21,135 nucleotides of DNA from a virus. The stretch covers positions 1 to 21,135 of IMG/VR virus record IMGVR_UViG_3300009551_000129; one strand, given 5' to 3'. The first letter of the stretch is position 1, and every line of letters starts with the position of its first letter. The translations under genes and the position numbers were made by a program. A model generated the notes under the pieces. It was not told where the DNA came from and made no database searches. It saw only the letters and a list, made by a program, of their open reading frames with translations. This document shows positions 6,684 through 15,061 of the stretch, piece by piece.

Positions 6684-7325
6684 ATCGCTTCTCTGCTCTA
6701 TTTAAGGAATTCCCAACTCCACGGTATAAGCGGGACCGGAGACGGAATTCTGTACGACATGCTGAAGGACGCGCCCGGATCTTCAGCCGATACCGTAGTG
6801 ACCAATACTGTAGCAAGTGGCACTGAGATTCAAGCGACAAAGACTGCTGGTGGATCCACTGTTGCGTGGATCAGCGGCCGCGTCCCTGCGGGCGGCTTCA
6901 CGCTCACAGCGGTGGATATTTCGCTGTGGCAAGTCGAGTCAAACATGAATGCCAACATCGGAGGGCGGTTTAGATTATTCAAACGCACGGCGGCCGGGAC
7001 AATTACAGAGTTGGGGGGCGGGCCGTTTGACGATGGATCCGAAATGGGAACCTCCAACACGGAGGACACATGGACTGGCAACCCTACCGATACAGCATTC
7101 TCCGAAGATGATCGGATCATCCTTCGTTACTATTTAACTAACATTTTAACTATGGGCGGGAGTTTTACAGGAACCATGACTTTCAATGCTGCCGCAGGGG
7201 CGACTGGCGATTCGTTTCTTAATCTGGCGGAAACCGTAGCGTTCAAATCTGATGGAGGTCTGTTTCCATTCTTCCAAGATAATACGCTTACAGGGGGACT
7301 GCAATCGGGCGGATTTGGAGATTAA
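6684..7325 (+). CDS. Beta-rich virion protein with a probable ATC start
   Basis: 213 residues if read from ATC 6684 (MASLLYLRNSQLHGISGTGD). The frame opens after a TGA at 6603 and contains no ATG, GTG or TTG before 6759, yet the residues before 6759 look like genuine protein and resemble the N-terminus of similar phage proteins. AGGGGG at 6669-6674 sits nine bases before the ATC. Starting at ATG 6759 would give 188 residues and lose this part. The body is Gly/Thr/Ser-rich with alternating strands (VAWISGRVPAGGFTLT, NANIGGRFRLFKRT), typical of a jelly-roll or Ig-like phage surface protein. It is likely a decoration, baseplate or fibre component; the exact role is unknown. Confidence 0.7.
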   Translation: MASLLYLRNSQLHGISGTGDGILYDMLKDAPGSSADTVVTNTVASGTEIQATKTAGGSTVAWISGRVPAGGFTLTAVDISLWQVESNMNANIGGRFRLFKRTAAGTITELGGGPFDDGSEMGTSNTEDTWTGNPTDTAFSEDDRIILRYYLTNILTMGGSFTGTMTFNAAAGATGDSFLNLAETVAFKSDGGLFPFFQDNTLTGGLQSGGFGD

Positions 7326-7331
7326 AAACAC

Positions 7332-8285
7332 GTGTTAGTAGACTACAAACGTGGTACCACTTCAATCATCCTGCGGGTCAAGATTCGCGATAGTACAGTA
7401 TCCACTGGCGCTGGGAAAACGGGTCTGACAAGTTCGTCCTCTGGCCTGATCATTTCAACGATAGCGAACAATGAAGCGACACCAACTGTCTACGCACAAG
7501 CCTCGTCAAACGTTGAGACGATTACAACATTAGGCACTTATGCGGCGCCGACTGCTAGCAAATGTCGTTTCAAAGAAGTTGACGCAACTAATCACAAGGG
7601 CATCTATGAAATCCAACTTGCCGACGCTCGATTCGCCGTTTCAAACGCCCGCACCTTGCTTGTTTCGATTTCTGGCGTCACAGCTATGGCAGAGACCGAT
7701 TTCCTCATTCCGCTTCGTGACGTTGATCCTTATGATGCAGTGCGCTTCGGTCTCACGGCTTTGCCTAATGCGGCCGCAGAAGCATCGGGGGGTTTGTACA
7801 CGAGGGGTACAGGAGCAGGGCAGGTTAATCAGCCAGCAAACGGAATGATCGATAGTAACGTGGTTCGTAACGCCGGAACTGCTATCACGTCGGCAGCGGG
7901 AATTCAGGAAGTTAAGGTTGCGAGCATCGCCGCCAATGCGATTGCCGATGCTGCGGTTGCGGCTGATATGGACAGCTACGCGGCGAAGATTTGGGTCATC
8001 AAGGAGAGCACAACCACAGACCATTACGCCGTGAGATGGTTTAAGAACGGAACTCCAATCACGTCGGGAATCACGAGTCCAACAATTCAGGTGATCAAAG
8101 GTTCGGATGGTACGGACTTGATCGCTTCGACCGCATTGACGGAGATTGGATCGACGCATCGGTTCAAGAAAGACGAATCAACTAACAAGATGGTGGCGGG
8201 AGCGATTTACTTCGCGGTAATATCAGCAACTATCGACGGTTCAACTCGAACTTGGGATCAACAAGTAGGCAGAGATTCTACCTAG
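7332..8285 (+). CDS. Phage fibre/baseplate-type protein with N-terminal Ig-like domain
   Basis: 317 residues from GTG 7332, with GGAG at 7317-7320. The N-terminal 135 residues (starting LVDYKRGTTSIILRVKIRDS) contain SSGLIISTIA, TLGTYAAPTASKCRFKEVD and GIYEIQLADARFA, motifs I recognise from many environmental phage proteins annotated as tail or baseplate proteins. A middle section is Ala-rich with LPNAAAEASGGLYTRGTG. The C-terminal about 100 residues are another beta domain (YAVRWFKNGTPITSGITSP). It probably forms part of the host-binding apparatus, alongside the LamG-type repeat protein 6 bases downstream. Recognition is from memory, not from a search. Confidence 0.7.
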   Translation: MLVDYKRGTTSIILRVKIRDSTVSTGAGKTGLTSSSSGLIISTIANNEATPTVYAQASSNVETITTLGTYAAPTASKCRFKEVDATNHKGIYEIQLADARFAVSNARTLLVSISGVTAMAETDFLIPLRDVDPYDAVRFGLTALPNAAAEASGGLYTRGTGAGQVNQPANGMIDSNVVRNAGTAITSAAGIQEVKVASIAANAIADAAVAADMDSYAAKIWVIKESTTTDHYAVRWFKNGTPITSGITSPTIQVIKGSDGTDLIASTALTEIGSTHRFKKDESTNKMVAGAIYFAVISATIDGSTRTWDQQVGRDST

Positions 8286-8291
8286 TATGTC

Positions 8292-10364
8292 ATGGCTCTA
8301 TTTGACGGATGCGTAGCGGCGTGGAAACTCTCGGATCTCACGGATGCGACGGGTCGTGGCAATACACTCACAAACAATAATTCAGTAACTTTCGTTGCAG
8401 GCAAGATCGGCAATGCCGCTTCCCTCGCAACCGCTTCTAGTAAATATCTTTCTAAGGCCAGCAGTGCCGATGTAAATCCTGGAAACAGCGAGTGGTCTAT
8501 AGGTTTTTGGTACAAGCCTGCCAGCACTACAGCAGAACAAATCCTTATTGGTTTACAGGACGACGCAAGCGGAGGCGGCTATGTAGTCACATCTGCGGCG
8601 GGAGGGAATAGCCTTGTTTTCAATCCTAAAAATGCAGCAGGCTCGAATTCAGCCAGCGTCACGGTCAACCCCTCATTCTCCAACGGCACTTTCTATTGCA
8701 TTGTGGTCCGCCACAGCCCGGCTGACGGCCTTGTCTATATCAACGTCAACGACACGGCTTTTTCAGCTTCAAATTCCATTGATAACGGCCCTACGGCGGG
8801 CAGTACGGCTGAGTTTAGAATAGGGGCACGGGCGTATCCGGGATTTCAGGAATACACGGATGGGCTCATTGACGCGGTTCACATCTGGTCACGGAAGATA
8901 AGCAATGCTGAGGTAACGGAGTTCTACAACTCCGGCAACGGAGTGGAATTCACTGCGGCGGTGACTGGTGCTGGTCCTGCTTTATTCCGCGGCCGCAACA
9001 CTCCATTCTTTGATGATGATCAAGTAAATAGATTTGAGTTCTGGCCAGCGCGAACAGAGGTTCCTACATTAAACGTTTCGGGTACACTAGCTCCAGCGGG
9101 GTCGTTAGCCAGAGCAGTTACACGCGCTCTAGCTGCCAATGAGACTCCTGTTGGGGTTCCTTTGAGGCTTAACTCTAAGCCGTTGAGCGCGGCTGAGACT
9201 CCCTCGGGCGGTCTAATTCGCCAATCGCAAAAGTCGTTTTCTGGATCTCAGGCGGGGTCAGCAGTCGTAATCAAATCAGTCTCAAAATCACCGAGCGGAT
9301 CAATTGTCCCGACTGGTGTAAACCTAAAAACCGCAAATAAGACTTCCAGCGGATCTCTCGCACCATCAGGGACTAAGGTCCTCGCGTTTACGAAGCTGCT
9401 CATAGGTTCATTGGTTCCAAGCGGTTTAGTGAGCAAGATTGACTCAAAGAGTCCGGTAGGCCAACTGACTCCTTCATCTCTGATAACCCGATCCACGCAA
9501 GCATCGAAATCAGGCTCTCTCATTCCGTCTGGCTTGCTCGGTGCTCTAAAGCTGACGCTGCAATCATTGGCGGGCTCGCTGACTCCGTCTGGCACTATTC
9601 GTCAACTTTTCAGTCTTTCACCCTCTGCTCAAACTACGCCATCGTCGGTTGTCGCAAAGATTGTTACGAGAGTTCTATCCGCAGCGATCGTTGCTACCGG
9701 AGCCCTGACTACGCTCAAGGCCATCCTGCAATCATTGGCAGGGCTTCTCAATACATCCAGTGCCGTGACTCAAAGTGTTGGCAAGAATCCATCCAGCCAA
9801 GTGCTTCCAACATCATCGGTGAGTAAAGCAACTTTGCGAACCCTCTCAGCAACGGTGACTCCCACAGGATTATTAACAGCGGTTAGATCGTTTCTATTAC
9901 ATCTTACTGGCTCAAGTACTCCCTCAGCCCTAAGGGCAAAACAGTCAATCAAATCTGTCAGTTCGTCTCAAACTGCGGCGGGAGAAGCGGCTAATACAAC
10001 ATCGAAGGCGCTCACTGGAGCGTCCACACTTTCAGGGATCGTATTCACCGCAAGACAAGTATTACTTGCGCTTGAATCGATAGTGGTTCCCCTCGGTTCA
10101 GTGGCTAGAAACATCAATCTATTCGTTGCTGGAGAGTCTGGCCCATTTGGTTCTGTCAGTAAATTTGTATCCCGTCTATTGAGTGCTGTGCTATCTTTAG
10201 GCGGCTCGCTGGTCAACCTTCTACTTAATCCGCAAGTAAAACTAGACGTAGTGAGCGCGGATTTTGTAGTTACACAACTAGTCGCGAGTGACTTTGCGGT
10301 AACACGGCTAGAGGTAAGAGACGCGACAGTAAATTCTCTCTCCGGTGGAGACAGCGCTTTGTGA
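8292..10364 (+). CDS. LamG-type fibre protein with about twenty 18-20-residue repeats
   Basis: 690 residues from ATG 8292. Residues 1-225 are a concanavalin A/LamG-like jelly roll (VAAWKLSDLTDATGRGNTLT, WSIGFWYKPAS, GLIDAVHIWSRKISNAEV), a fold that commonly binds glycans. Residues about 260-646 are a tandem array of roughly 21 degenerate units on the pattern S-x-G-S-L-x-P-S-G-x-L followed by 8-9 residues. Residues 650-685 hold a different, ten-residue repeat (VSADFVVTQL / VASDFAVTRL / VRDATVNSL). The only Met is the initiator. The array should form a long, regular beta fibre, with the LamG domain at one end. It is probably a receptor-binding or virion side fibre. It is coupled by GTGA overlap to the next gene. 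Confidence 0.75.
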   Translation: MALFDGCVAAWKLSDLTDATGRGNTLTNNNSVTFVAGKIGNAASLATASSKYLSKASSADVNPGNSEWSIGFWYKPASTTAEQILIGLQDDASGGGYVVTSAAGGNSLVFNPKNAAGSNSASVTVNPSFSNGTFYCIVVRHSPADGLVYINVNDTAFSASNSIDNGPTAGSTAEFRIGARAYPGFQEYTDGLIDAVHIWSRKISNAEVTEFYNSGNGVEFTAAVTGAGPALFRGRNTPFFDDDQVNRFEFWPARTEVPTLNVSGTLAPAGSLARAVTRALAANETPVGVPLRLNSKPLSAAETPSGGLIRQSQKSFSGSQAGSAVVIKSVSKSPSGSIVPTGVNLKTANKTSSGSLAPSGTKVLAFTKLLIGSLVPSGLVSKIDSKSPVGQLTPSSLITRSTQASKSGSLIPSGLLGALKLTLQSLAGSLTPSGTIRQLFSLSPSAQTTPSSVVAKIVTRVLSAAIVATGALTTLKAILQSLAGLLNTSSAVTQSVGKNPSSQVLPTSSVSKATLRTLSATVTPTGLLTAVRSFLLHLTGSSTPSALRAKQSIKSVSSSQTAAGEAANTTSKALTGASTLSGIVFTARQVLLALESIVVPLGSVARNINLFVAGESGPFGSVSKFVSRLLSAVLSLGGSLVNLLLNPQVKLDVVSADFVVTQLVASDFAVTRLEVRDATVNSLSGGDSAL
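9069..10229 (+). repeat. Coding tandem repeat, period about 54-60 bases
   Basis: Encodes about 21 units of 18-20 residues in the fibre gene. The best-conserved units read SGSLAPSG, GSLVPSG, SGSLIPSG and AGSLTPSG; outer units are more diverged. One near-identical DNA stretch recurs at 9562 and 9728 (CTGCAATCATTGGC), suggesting recent duplication or recombination within the array. Confidence 0.75.
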
Positions 10365-10651
10365 ATCAGTACGATGTTGGTGATCTGGTACGAGTTACGG
10401 GCGTATTCAAAGACGCTGAAGGCGTCGCGATTGACCCTTCAACAGTTGCGTTCAAGTTGAGAAAGCCTAACAGGTCGATCACGACATATCTTTACGGCAC
10501 GGATATACAACTGGTAAAAGATTCGACCGGAAATTATCGTGTCGATATCAGCGCCGATGTAAAGGGCATCTATAAATATCGTTGGTACTCAACAGGTAAC
10601 GGACAAGCGGCTGGAGAGAATCAGTTCGAAGTAGTCAAGAGCAATTTCTAG
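10361..10651 (+). CDS. Small Ig-like phage structural protein
   Basis: 96 residues from GTG 10361, overlapping the TGA of the fibre gene. The sequence reads as one Ig-like beta-sandwich: LVRVTGVFKDAEGVAIDPS, VAFKLRKPNRSITTYLYG, NYRVDISADVKGIYKYRWY, and GENQFEV near the end. Proteins of this pattern (VxGxFxDxxGxxxDP...VxFxxxxP...) are very common beside fibre and baseplate genes of environmental phages, as I remember them. It probably acts as an adaptor or accessory unit of the fibre with which it is co-translated. No enzymatic motif is present. Confidence 0.7.
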   Translation: MNQYDVGDLVRVTGVFKDAEGVAIDPSTVAFKLRKPNRSITTYLYGTDIQLVKDSTGNYRVDISADVKGIYKYRWYSTGNGQAAGENQFEVVKSNF

Positions 10652-10663
10652 GAGGCTTCGCCA

Positions 10664-10996
10664 ATGGATGCGCAAGGAAACCTAAATTCAAGTGGCAGCG
10701 TCAGTCTTGTACTAAACCCTCCCGAGACCTATGGCGAGATCGCCGGCGTTGAGTTCGTTGGCGCGTGGGTCCGAGCAGAGTTAGATGATGGCGTACTGAG
10801 TGTGAAGATCACGGGCCAAGTTGATTATCTGGGCCGCACTCTCACGCACGCTTTGGATATCACAGACGATCTAGCTCCCGTTCAGGCTTTGCTGCAACAG
10901 ATCCTTGATGCTTACCTGCCAGTTGTGAAGCAAGCCGCACTTGCCGATGCTTATCAAGCCCACGCTGTAGCCACCGTGAAGGGGGAAACAAAGTAA
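10664..10996 (+). CDS. Hypothetical virion-region protein, 110 residues
   Basis: ATG 10664 is preceded by AGGAGG at 10651-10656, so the start is well supported. The first 70 residues are beta-rich (SGSVSLVLNPP, FVGAWVRAELDDGVLSVKIT, VDYLGRTLTHALDI); the last 40 are helical (VQALLQQILDAYLPVVKQAALADAYQAHA). No known domain is recognised. The gene abuts the next start at 10997 with no gap, pointing to coupled expression with it. Confidence 0.65.
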   Translation: MDAQGNLNSSGSVSLVLNPPETYGEIAGVEFVGAWVRAELDDGVLSVKITGQVDYLGRTLTHALDITDDLAPVQALLQQILDAYLPVVKQAALADAYQAHAVATVKGETK

Positions 10997-11638
10997 ATGC
11001 AAAACGTCTCTACACTCCCACTGCCCCGAACTAAATCCAGCGACATCGGATTGTTAAAGTTACTTAGTCATGGTCTGCCGTTGCGTGGAGAAGTCTTCTG
11101 GTGGAAGTTGAGAAACCTCCCGAACTTCATGCGTGGCTTCTGGCGCATTGCGCTTGCTCGCTTACTGAGGCTGCCACATTTCAGCGGCCACGTATCAATG
11201 GTTGTCATTAAAGCGACTGGCGAGCACGTCAACTACGGTCTGGTTTCATTGCGTGTTCTGACGGATACAGGAGTCGGCTACATAGTTGATGCCTTCCAAA
11301 ATTCCGTCGAGCTCGAGAATATGAAGTTTCATGGCTACGGTACAGGAACCAACGCCGAAGCCGCTGCCGACGCCGCGCTACAAACGGAACTCACAACTGA
11401 GTATGCAGTGAACAGCACGCGACCGACAGGCTCAACTACAGAAGGAGCGTCGGCGAACATCTATCGCACAGTAGGAACGTTAAGCCCTGACGCCAACGTT
11501 GCCATCACCGAACATGGAATCTTTTCTGCGGCATCGGCTGGTGTACTCTTGGACAGATCGAAGTTCTCAGTGATCAATTTGATTTCAGGGGATAGCCTCC
11601 AGACAACCTACGATCTAACGTTTACAAGCGGGTCTTAA
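10997..11638 (+). CDS. Phage structural-region protein (FHGYGTGTNAEAAADAAL type)
   Basis: 213 residues starting directly after the preceding TAA. The N-terminal about 65 residues are basic and hydrophobic (WWKLRNLPNFMRGFWRIALARLL). The remainder contains MKFHGYGTGTNAEAAADAAL, ELTTEYAV, TTEGASANIYRTVGTLS, ITEHGIFSAASAGVLLDRS and SLQTTYDLTF, a pattern I recognise from many environmental phage contigs where it lies near fibre genes and before the terminase. No function has been firmly linked to it to my knowledge. It is probably a virion or adsorption protein. The N-terminal basic part looks like an addition to the core family. Confidence 0.7.
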   Translation: MQNVSTLPLPRTKSSDIGLLKLLSHGLPLRGEVFWWKLRNLPNFMRGFWRIALARLLRLPHFSGHVSMVVIKATGEHVNYGLVSLRVLTDTGVGYIVDAFQNSVELENMKFHGYGTGTNAEAAADAALQTELTTEYAVNSTRPTGSTTEGASANIYRTVGTLSPDANVAITEHGIFSAASAGVLLDRSKFSVINLISGDSLQTTYDLTFTSGS

Positions 11639-11656
11639 ACCTGAGGAGCTAAACAG

Positions 11657-11824
11657 ATGATTTCAACGCCCTTCATGGTCTGCCTAATCGGTGCTTTACT
11701 GTGGTTGATCTTCACCAAGTGGCAGAAGATTGCTGATGCCTGGGTATCTGAGTTTGGTAAGTGGTGTTTCATCATCGGTTTATTCTGGACTCTCTCAGTG
11801 TACGCGGGTAAGGTGGCGCTCTAA
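11657..11824 (+). CDS. Small two-segment membrane protein
   Basis: 55 residues from ATG 11657, with GAGGAG at 11643-11648 eight bases upstream. Residues about 6-20 (FMVCLIGALLWLIFT) and 37-51 (CFIIGLFWTLSVYAG) are hydrophobic, joined by a short loop with charged residues (KWQKIADAWVSEFGK), so a helical hairpin in the inner membrane is expected. Proteins of this size and layout occur just before the terminase in many phages and are sometimes proposed as holin-like, but there is no proof here and no endolysin is in the window. It could alternatively be a superinfection or membrane-stress factor. Confidence 0.75.
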   Translation: MISTPFMVCLIGALLWLIFTKWQKIADAWVSEFGKWCFIIGLFWTLSVYAGKVAL

Positions 11825-11841
11825 GCCTTTAATGTTACGCA

Positions 11842-12291
11842 ATGCCTACGCAATTCGAGTGGAATGAGAAGCGAACAGCAGCGGCTATCGCTTTGGCAGA
11901 GGGACGCACAGAGCAGGAGATCGCTGACACCCTTGAACTTGAGAGAAAAACTCTGTGGAATTGGAAACAAGTCCCTGAATTCGCAGCCGAAGTTGATCGT
12001 CTCTCGCTAATGGTGAACATTGCCGGTCGTGCTGAGAGGCTGCGTATCGCAATGCGAGTGGCACGGCAGAAGGTCCGAGAGGACGGGGTTGATACTGATA
12101 AGGATTTGTTAGATTGGCTGAAATTCGCCCAAAGTGAAACCGATGGAGTCAAGCTCGATCTCAACAAACTTGCCGCCGTCTTTGCGACTGACTCATCTAT
12201 GGCCGATAGCGGATCAAATCGACAGAGCGCTAACCAAAGCACAGCAAACAACAGCGGGCCTGCAAGCGACCAAACCAAGCCTATCAGTTGA
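11842..12291 (+). CDS. Terminase small subunit
   Basis: 149 residues from ATG 11842; no clear ribosome site. Residues about 8-45 are a helix-turn-helix (EKRTAAAIALAEGRTEQEIA followed by LERKTLWNWKQVPEF), the DNA-recognition domain with which small terminases choose the packaging site. The middle is helical (oligomerisation), ending in a low-complexity Ser/Asn/Gln tail. It lies immediately before the large terminase, and its 3' part overlaps the long frame of that gene by up to 158 bases in a different frame. The residues up to about 120 read as a normal protein, so I keep the full length. Product oligomers would recruit the large subunit ATPase. Confidence 0.8.
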   Translation: MPTQFEWNEKRTAAAIALAEGRTEQEIADTLELERKTLWNWKQVPEFAAEVDRLSLMVNIAGRAERLRIAMRVARQKVREDGVDTDKDLLDWLKFAQSETDGVKLDLNKLAAVFATDSSMADSGSNRQSANQSTANNSGPASDQTKPIS

Positions 12292-13645
12292 AGACTTACT
12301 GCCTCATCCCCAGCCCGGTCCACAACAAACCTTCCTAGCCAGTAACGCAGACATTGTAATCTTCGGCGGTGCTGCTGGAGGTGGTAAAACTTGGGCGCTA
12401 CTCATGCAGCCGTTGAAGCACATGAGTAATCCTCACTTTGGCGGTGTCATCTTTCGTCGCACCTCGCCACAAATAAGAAATCAAGGCGGATTATGGGATG
12501 AGTCAACGCAGATCTATCCATTATTGAACGCCGAGCCTCGGCAGACCGTTTTAGAGTGGCGCTTTCCTGCTGGCTCAAAACTCAAGTTCGCACATCTTCA
12601 ATACGATCTTGATGTTCACGATTGGCAAGGCGCACAAGTACCCTTCATCGGCTTTGACCAGCTTGAACACTTTTCAGAATCACAGTTCTGGTACATGTTC
12701 TCTCGTAATCGCTCGACTTGCGGGGTGCATCCTTACATTCGAGCCACGGTCAATCCCGACGCTGATAGCTGGGTAGCGAGTCTTATTGCGTGGTGGATCA
12801 ATCAAGATACTGGCTTCCCGATTGAAGAAAGATCAGGCGTCATTCGGTGGTTCATTCGCAGAGACAACGAACTTATTTGGGCTGACACTCGTGAGGAGTT
12901 GACTAGAGACGCGCCGGATGAGGAACCTAAATCGCTAACGTTTATCCCCGCAAAACTATCCGACAATCAGATCTTGATGCAGAAAGATCCGGGCTACCTC
13001 GCAAACCTCCGCGCACTGTCGTTTGTTGATCGTGAGAGACTGTTGGGCGGCAACTGGAAGATCGTTGCAACGGCTGGAAAGATCTTCAACCGCGCATGGT
13101 TTGAGATAGTAGATGCGGTTCCAGCCGGCGGTGAAGAGGTCCGGTTTTGGGATCTCGCTGCTACTGAAAAGAAGATGCTAGCAAAGACCGACAAAACCAT
13201 TGACCCTGACTTCACTGCGGGATGTGACATGAAGTTGGTAAGCGGCATCTTTTACGTGTTGGACGCTATTGCGGAGCAAATCGGACCCACTGATGCGGAT
13301 AACCTTATAAAAAATACCGCAAGCCAAGACGGCAAAGGATGTAAGGTGAGGTGGGAAATCGAAGGCGGGGCATCGGGAGTCAGAGATAATCAGCACCTTG
13401 TTCAACTGCTCGCCGGGTATAACTGCAAGGGTGTGAGGCCAGAGGGCGACAAAATCGTGCGAGCGAAGCCTTTAGCGGCACAAGCGGAGGCGGGCAATGT
13501 TAAGCTGCTCCGCGGGCCGTGGAACAATAGATGGCTGAATCACATGCACGGACAGCCCGAACTGCCGCATGATGACGAAATGGACGCAGCAAGCGGTGCA
13601 TTTAACGAACTGGCAGATCCAAAAGCGAAACTTCTCACTTGGTAA
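12134..13645 (+). CDS. terL: Terminase large subunit (packaging ATPase and nuclease)
   Basis: Up to 503 residues from GTG 12134. The ATPase domain has a Walker A-like GGAAGGGKTW (79-87), FRRTSPQIRNQGGLWD, and Walker B FIGFDQLEH (171-179). The nuclease domain has FWDLAAT (Asp 340), WEIEGGASG (Glu 410) and HDDEMDAASGAF (480-490), the acidic residues that bind metal. This enzyme pumps DNA into the procapsid and cuts concatemers. The start is uncertain: relatives as I recall begin about 15-20 residues before the PQPGPQ motif (59-64), near 12255, yet no ATG, GTG or TTG lies in frame between 12182 and there. The candidates are GTG 12134, ATG 12143 and TTG 12182, none with a good ribosome site. Confidence 0.93.
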   Translation: MKPMESSSISTNLPPSLRLTHLWPIADQIDRALTKAQQTTAGLQATKPSLSVEDLLPHPQPGPQQTFLASNADIVIFGGAAGGGKTWALLMQPLKHMSNPHFGGVIFRRTSPQIRNQGGLWDESTQIYPLLNAEPRQTVLEWRFPAGSKLKFAHLQYDLDVHDWQGAQVPFIGFDQLEHFSESQFWYMFSRNRSTCGVHPYIRATVNPDADSWVASLIAWWINQDTGFPIEERSGVIRWFIRRDNELIWADTREELTRDAPDEEPKSLTFIPAKLSDNQILMQKDPGYLANLRALSFVDRERLLGGNWKIVATAGKIFNRAWFEIVDAVPAGGEEVRFWDLAATEKKMLAKTDKTIDPDFTAGCDMKLVSGIFYVLDAIAEQIGPTDADNLIKNTASQDGKGCKVRWEIEGGASGVRDNQHLVQLLAGYNCKGVRPEGDKIVRAKPLAAQAEAGNVKLLRGPWNNRWLNHMHGQPELPHDDEMDAASGAFNELADPKAKLLTW

Positions 13646-13650
13646 CTTGA

Positions 13651-15027
13651 ATGATAGAAGATCTCAAATGGGCCTTAGGTGAGTTCGCGAGACTGGCGAA
13701 CGGTTACAAGATTGCTCGCGACTACTACGATGGGGATCATCGACTGGCATTTGCTACGGAGAAGTTTAAGAGCACGTTCGGCTCCCTGTTTGCGGCCTTC
13801 GCAGATAACCTTATGCCTGTAATAGTTGAGACTCCCCGAGACAGACTCAAGCTCGGAACGTTTAGCCTGGAAAACGAATCCGCTAAAGAACAAGCTACAG
13901 AGATTTGGCGCCGCAATAGGATGAAGAAACGAGCAGGTGAAGTGCATCTCGACTCGTTTATTGAAGGTGACGCTTATGTGGTTGTGTGGCCCGATGCTGA
14001 AGGGTTTCCAGTCTTCTATCCGAACCGGGCGTCAAGAATCGTGATTCAGTACGATGACGAGCAACCAGGATACATTGTTAAAGCCGCAAAAGCATGGGTT
14101 ACAGTGGATAAGCTCGCACGCATAAATCTCTACTACCGCGATCAAATTGAGAAGTACGTCACGCGAAGTAAGGTGCACGGCGGACTCCCGATCAACAATA
14201 AGCTATTCATACCATTTGAAACAGAAGGCGAAACATGGCCGCTTGATAATCCTTACGACAAGGTTCCTGTGTTTCACTTTGGCAACAGAACAAGCGTGGG
14301 GCAGCTAGGAAGGAGCGAGCTGTCAGAAGCGATTCCTCTACAAGACGCACTGAACAAATCCATTGCCGATATGTTGGTAGGCTCGGAGTTCTATGGAATT
14401 CCGCAACGCTGGGCTATCGGACTGGAGGAGATGGACGAAGAAACCGCAAATAAGAAGTATAAACTGATGGCTGGCGGCGTGTGGGGCACGACTAGCGAAA
14501 AGGCGTCATTCGGCGCATTTCCCACTGGAGACTTGAATCAATTCGTGACTGTGATCAATGACTTTCGTAAAGAGATCGCGCGAGTTTCACGTACGCCTTT
14601 ACATCACTTCACTCTTGAAGGCACTCCACCATCTGGCGAGTCGATGAAGACGGCAGACAGCCCTACGCTTGCGAAGGTGGATGATAGACAAGATGGCTGG
14701 GGAATGGTGTGGTCAGACGTGATGCGATTTGCTCTGGAGATTGCCGGGATAAAAGACACTGAGCCAGAACCTGTCTGGATTGATACGACGCCTCGAAATG
14801 AGACAGATGAGATCAATAACGCGGTAACGAAAGTCGAGCACTTAGGCGTAGACATGGAGACGGCTCAAAAAGAGATCGGGTACACCGATATTCAAATCCA
14901 GAAGTTTGCAGATGAGCGTGTTAACAGCGTGACGAATGGACCGCTCGCCGCTAAGGTTGCAATACAGAATGCACCGCCGGGAATTAAAGGGCTTCTGACC
15001 GCCCAAAGTAACGGGCGTGGCCGATGA
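13651..15027 (+). CDS. Portal protein (SPP1 gp6-like)
   Basis: 458 residues from ATG 13651, five bases after the terminase stop. Features of the family are YKIARDYYDGDHRLAFATEK near the N-terminus, DNLMPVIVETPRDRLKLGTF, a long middle with FHFGNR and RSELSEAIPLQDALNKSIADM, and a C-terminal helical region. Portals form the twelve-subunit ring at one vertex through which DNA enters and to which the terminase docks. Position and length fit the family (usually about 430-500 residues). The ribosome site is weak, so expression may depend on coupling to the terminase. The stop overlaps a short out-of-frame ATG, and the head operon then meets a terminator at 15295. Confidence 0.9.
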   Translation: MIEDLKWALGEFARLANGYKIARDYYDGDHRLAFATEKFKSTFGSLFAAFADNLMPVIVETPRDRLKLGTFSLENESAKEQATEIWRRNRMKKRAGEVHLDSFIEGDAYVVVWPDAEGFPVFYPNRASRIVIQYDDEQPGYIVKAAKAWVTVDKLARINLYYRDQIEKYVTRSKVHGGLPINNKLFIPFETEGETWPLDNPYDKVPVFHFGNRTSVGQLGRSELSEAIPLQDALNKSIADMLVGSEFYGIPQRWAIGLEEMDEETANKKYKLMAGGVWGTTSEKASFGAFPTGDLNQFVTVINDFRKEIARVSRTPLHHFTLEGTPPSGESMKTADSPTLAKVDDRQDGWGMVWSDVMRFALEIAGIKDTEPEPVWIDTTPRNETDEINNAVTKVEHLGVDMETAQKEIGYTDIQIQKFADERVNSVTNGPLAAKVAIQNAPPGIKGLLTAQSNGRGR

Positions 15028-15061
15028 ATCAAGGTGACCGGCTTGCCTGCTTAGAATTGAT

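Noticed and set aside
7641-8159. 172-residue minus-strand frame
   Set aside because: Antisense to the fibre/baseplate gene; Arg, Cys and Asn rich with no motif.
9248-9595. Minus-strand frame inside the fibre repeat array
   Set aside because: Its repeats (PDGxxEP pattern) are simply the antisense of the coding repeats.
9069-10229. Possible CRISPR-like array
   Set aside because: The periodic units are degenerate coding repeats without identical repeats and unique spacers.
11835-12323. 162-residue minus-strand frame opposite the small terminase
   Set aside because: Entirely antisense to a recognisable terminase small subunit and Ser/Arg-rich, typical of shadow frames.
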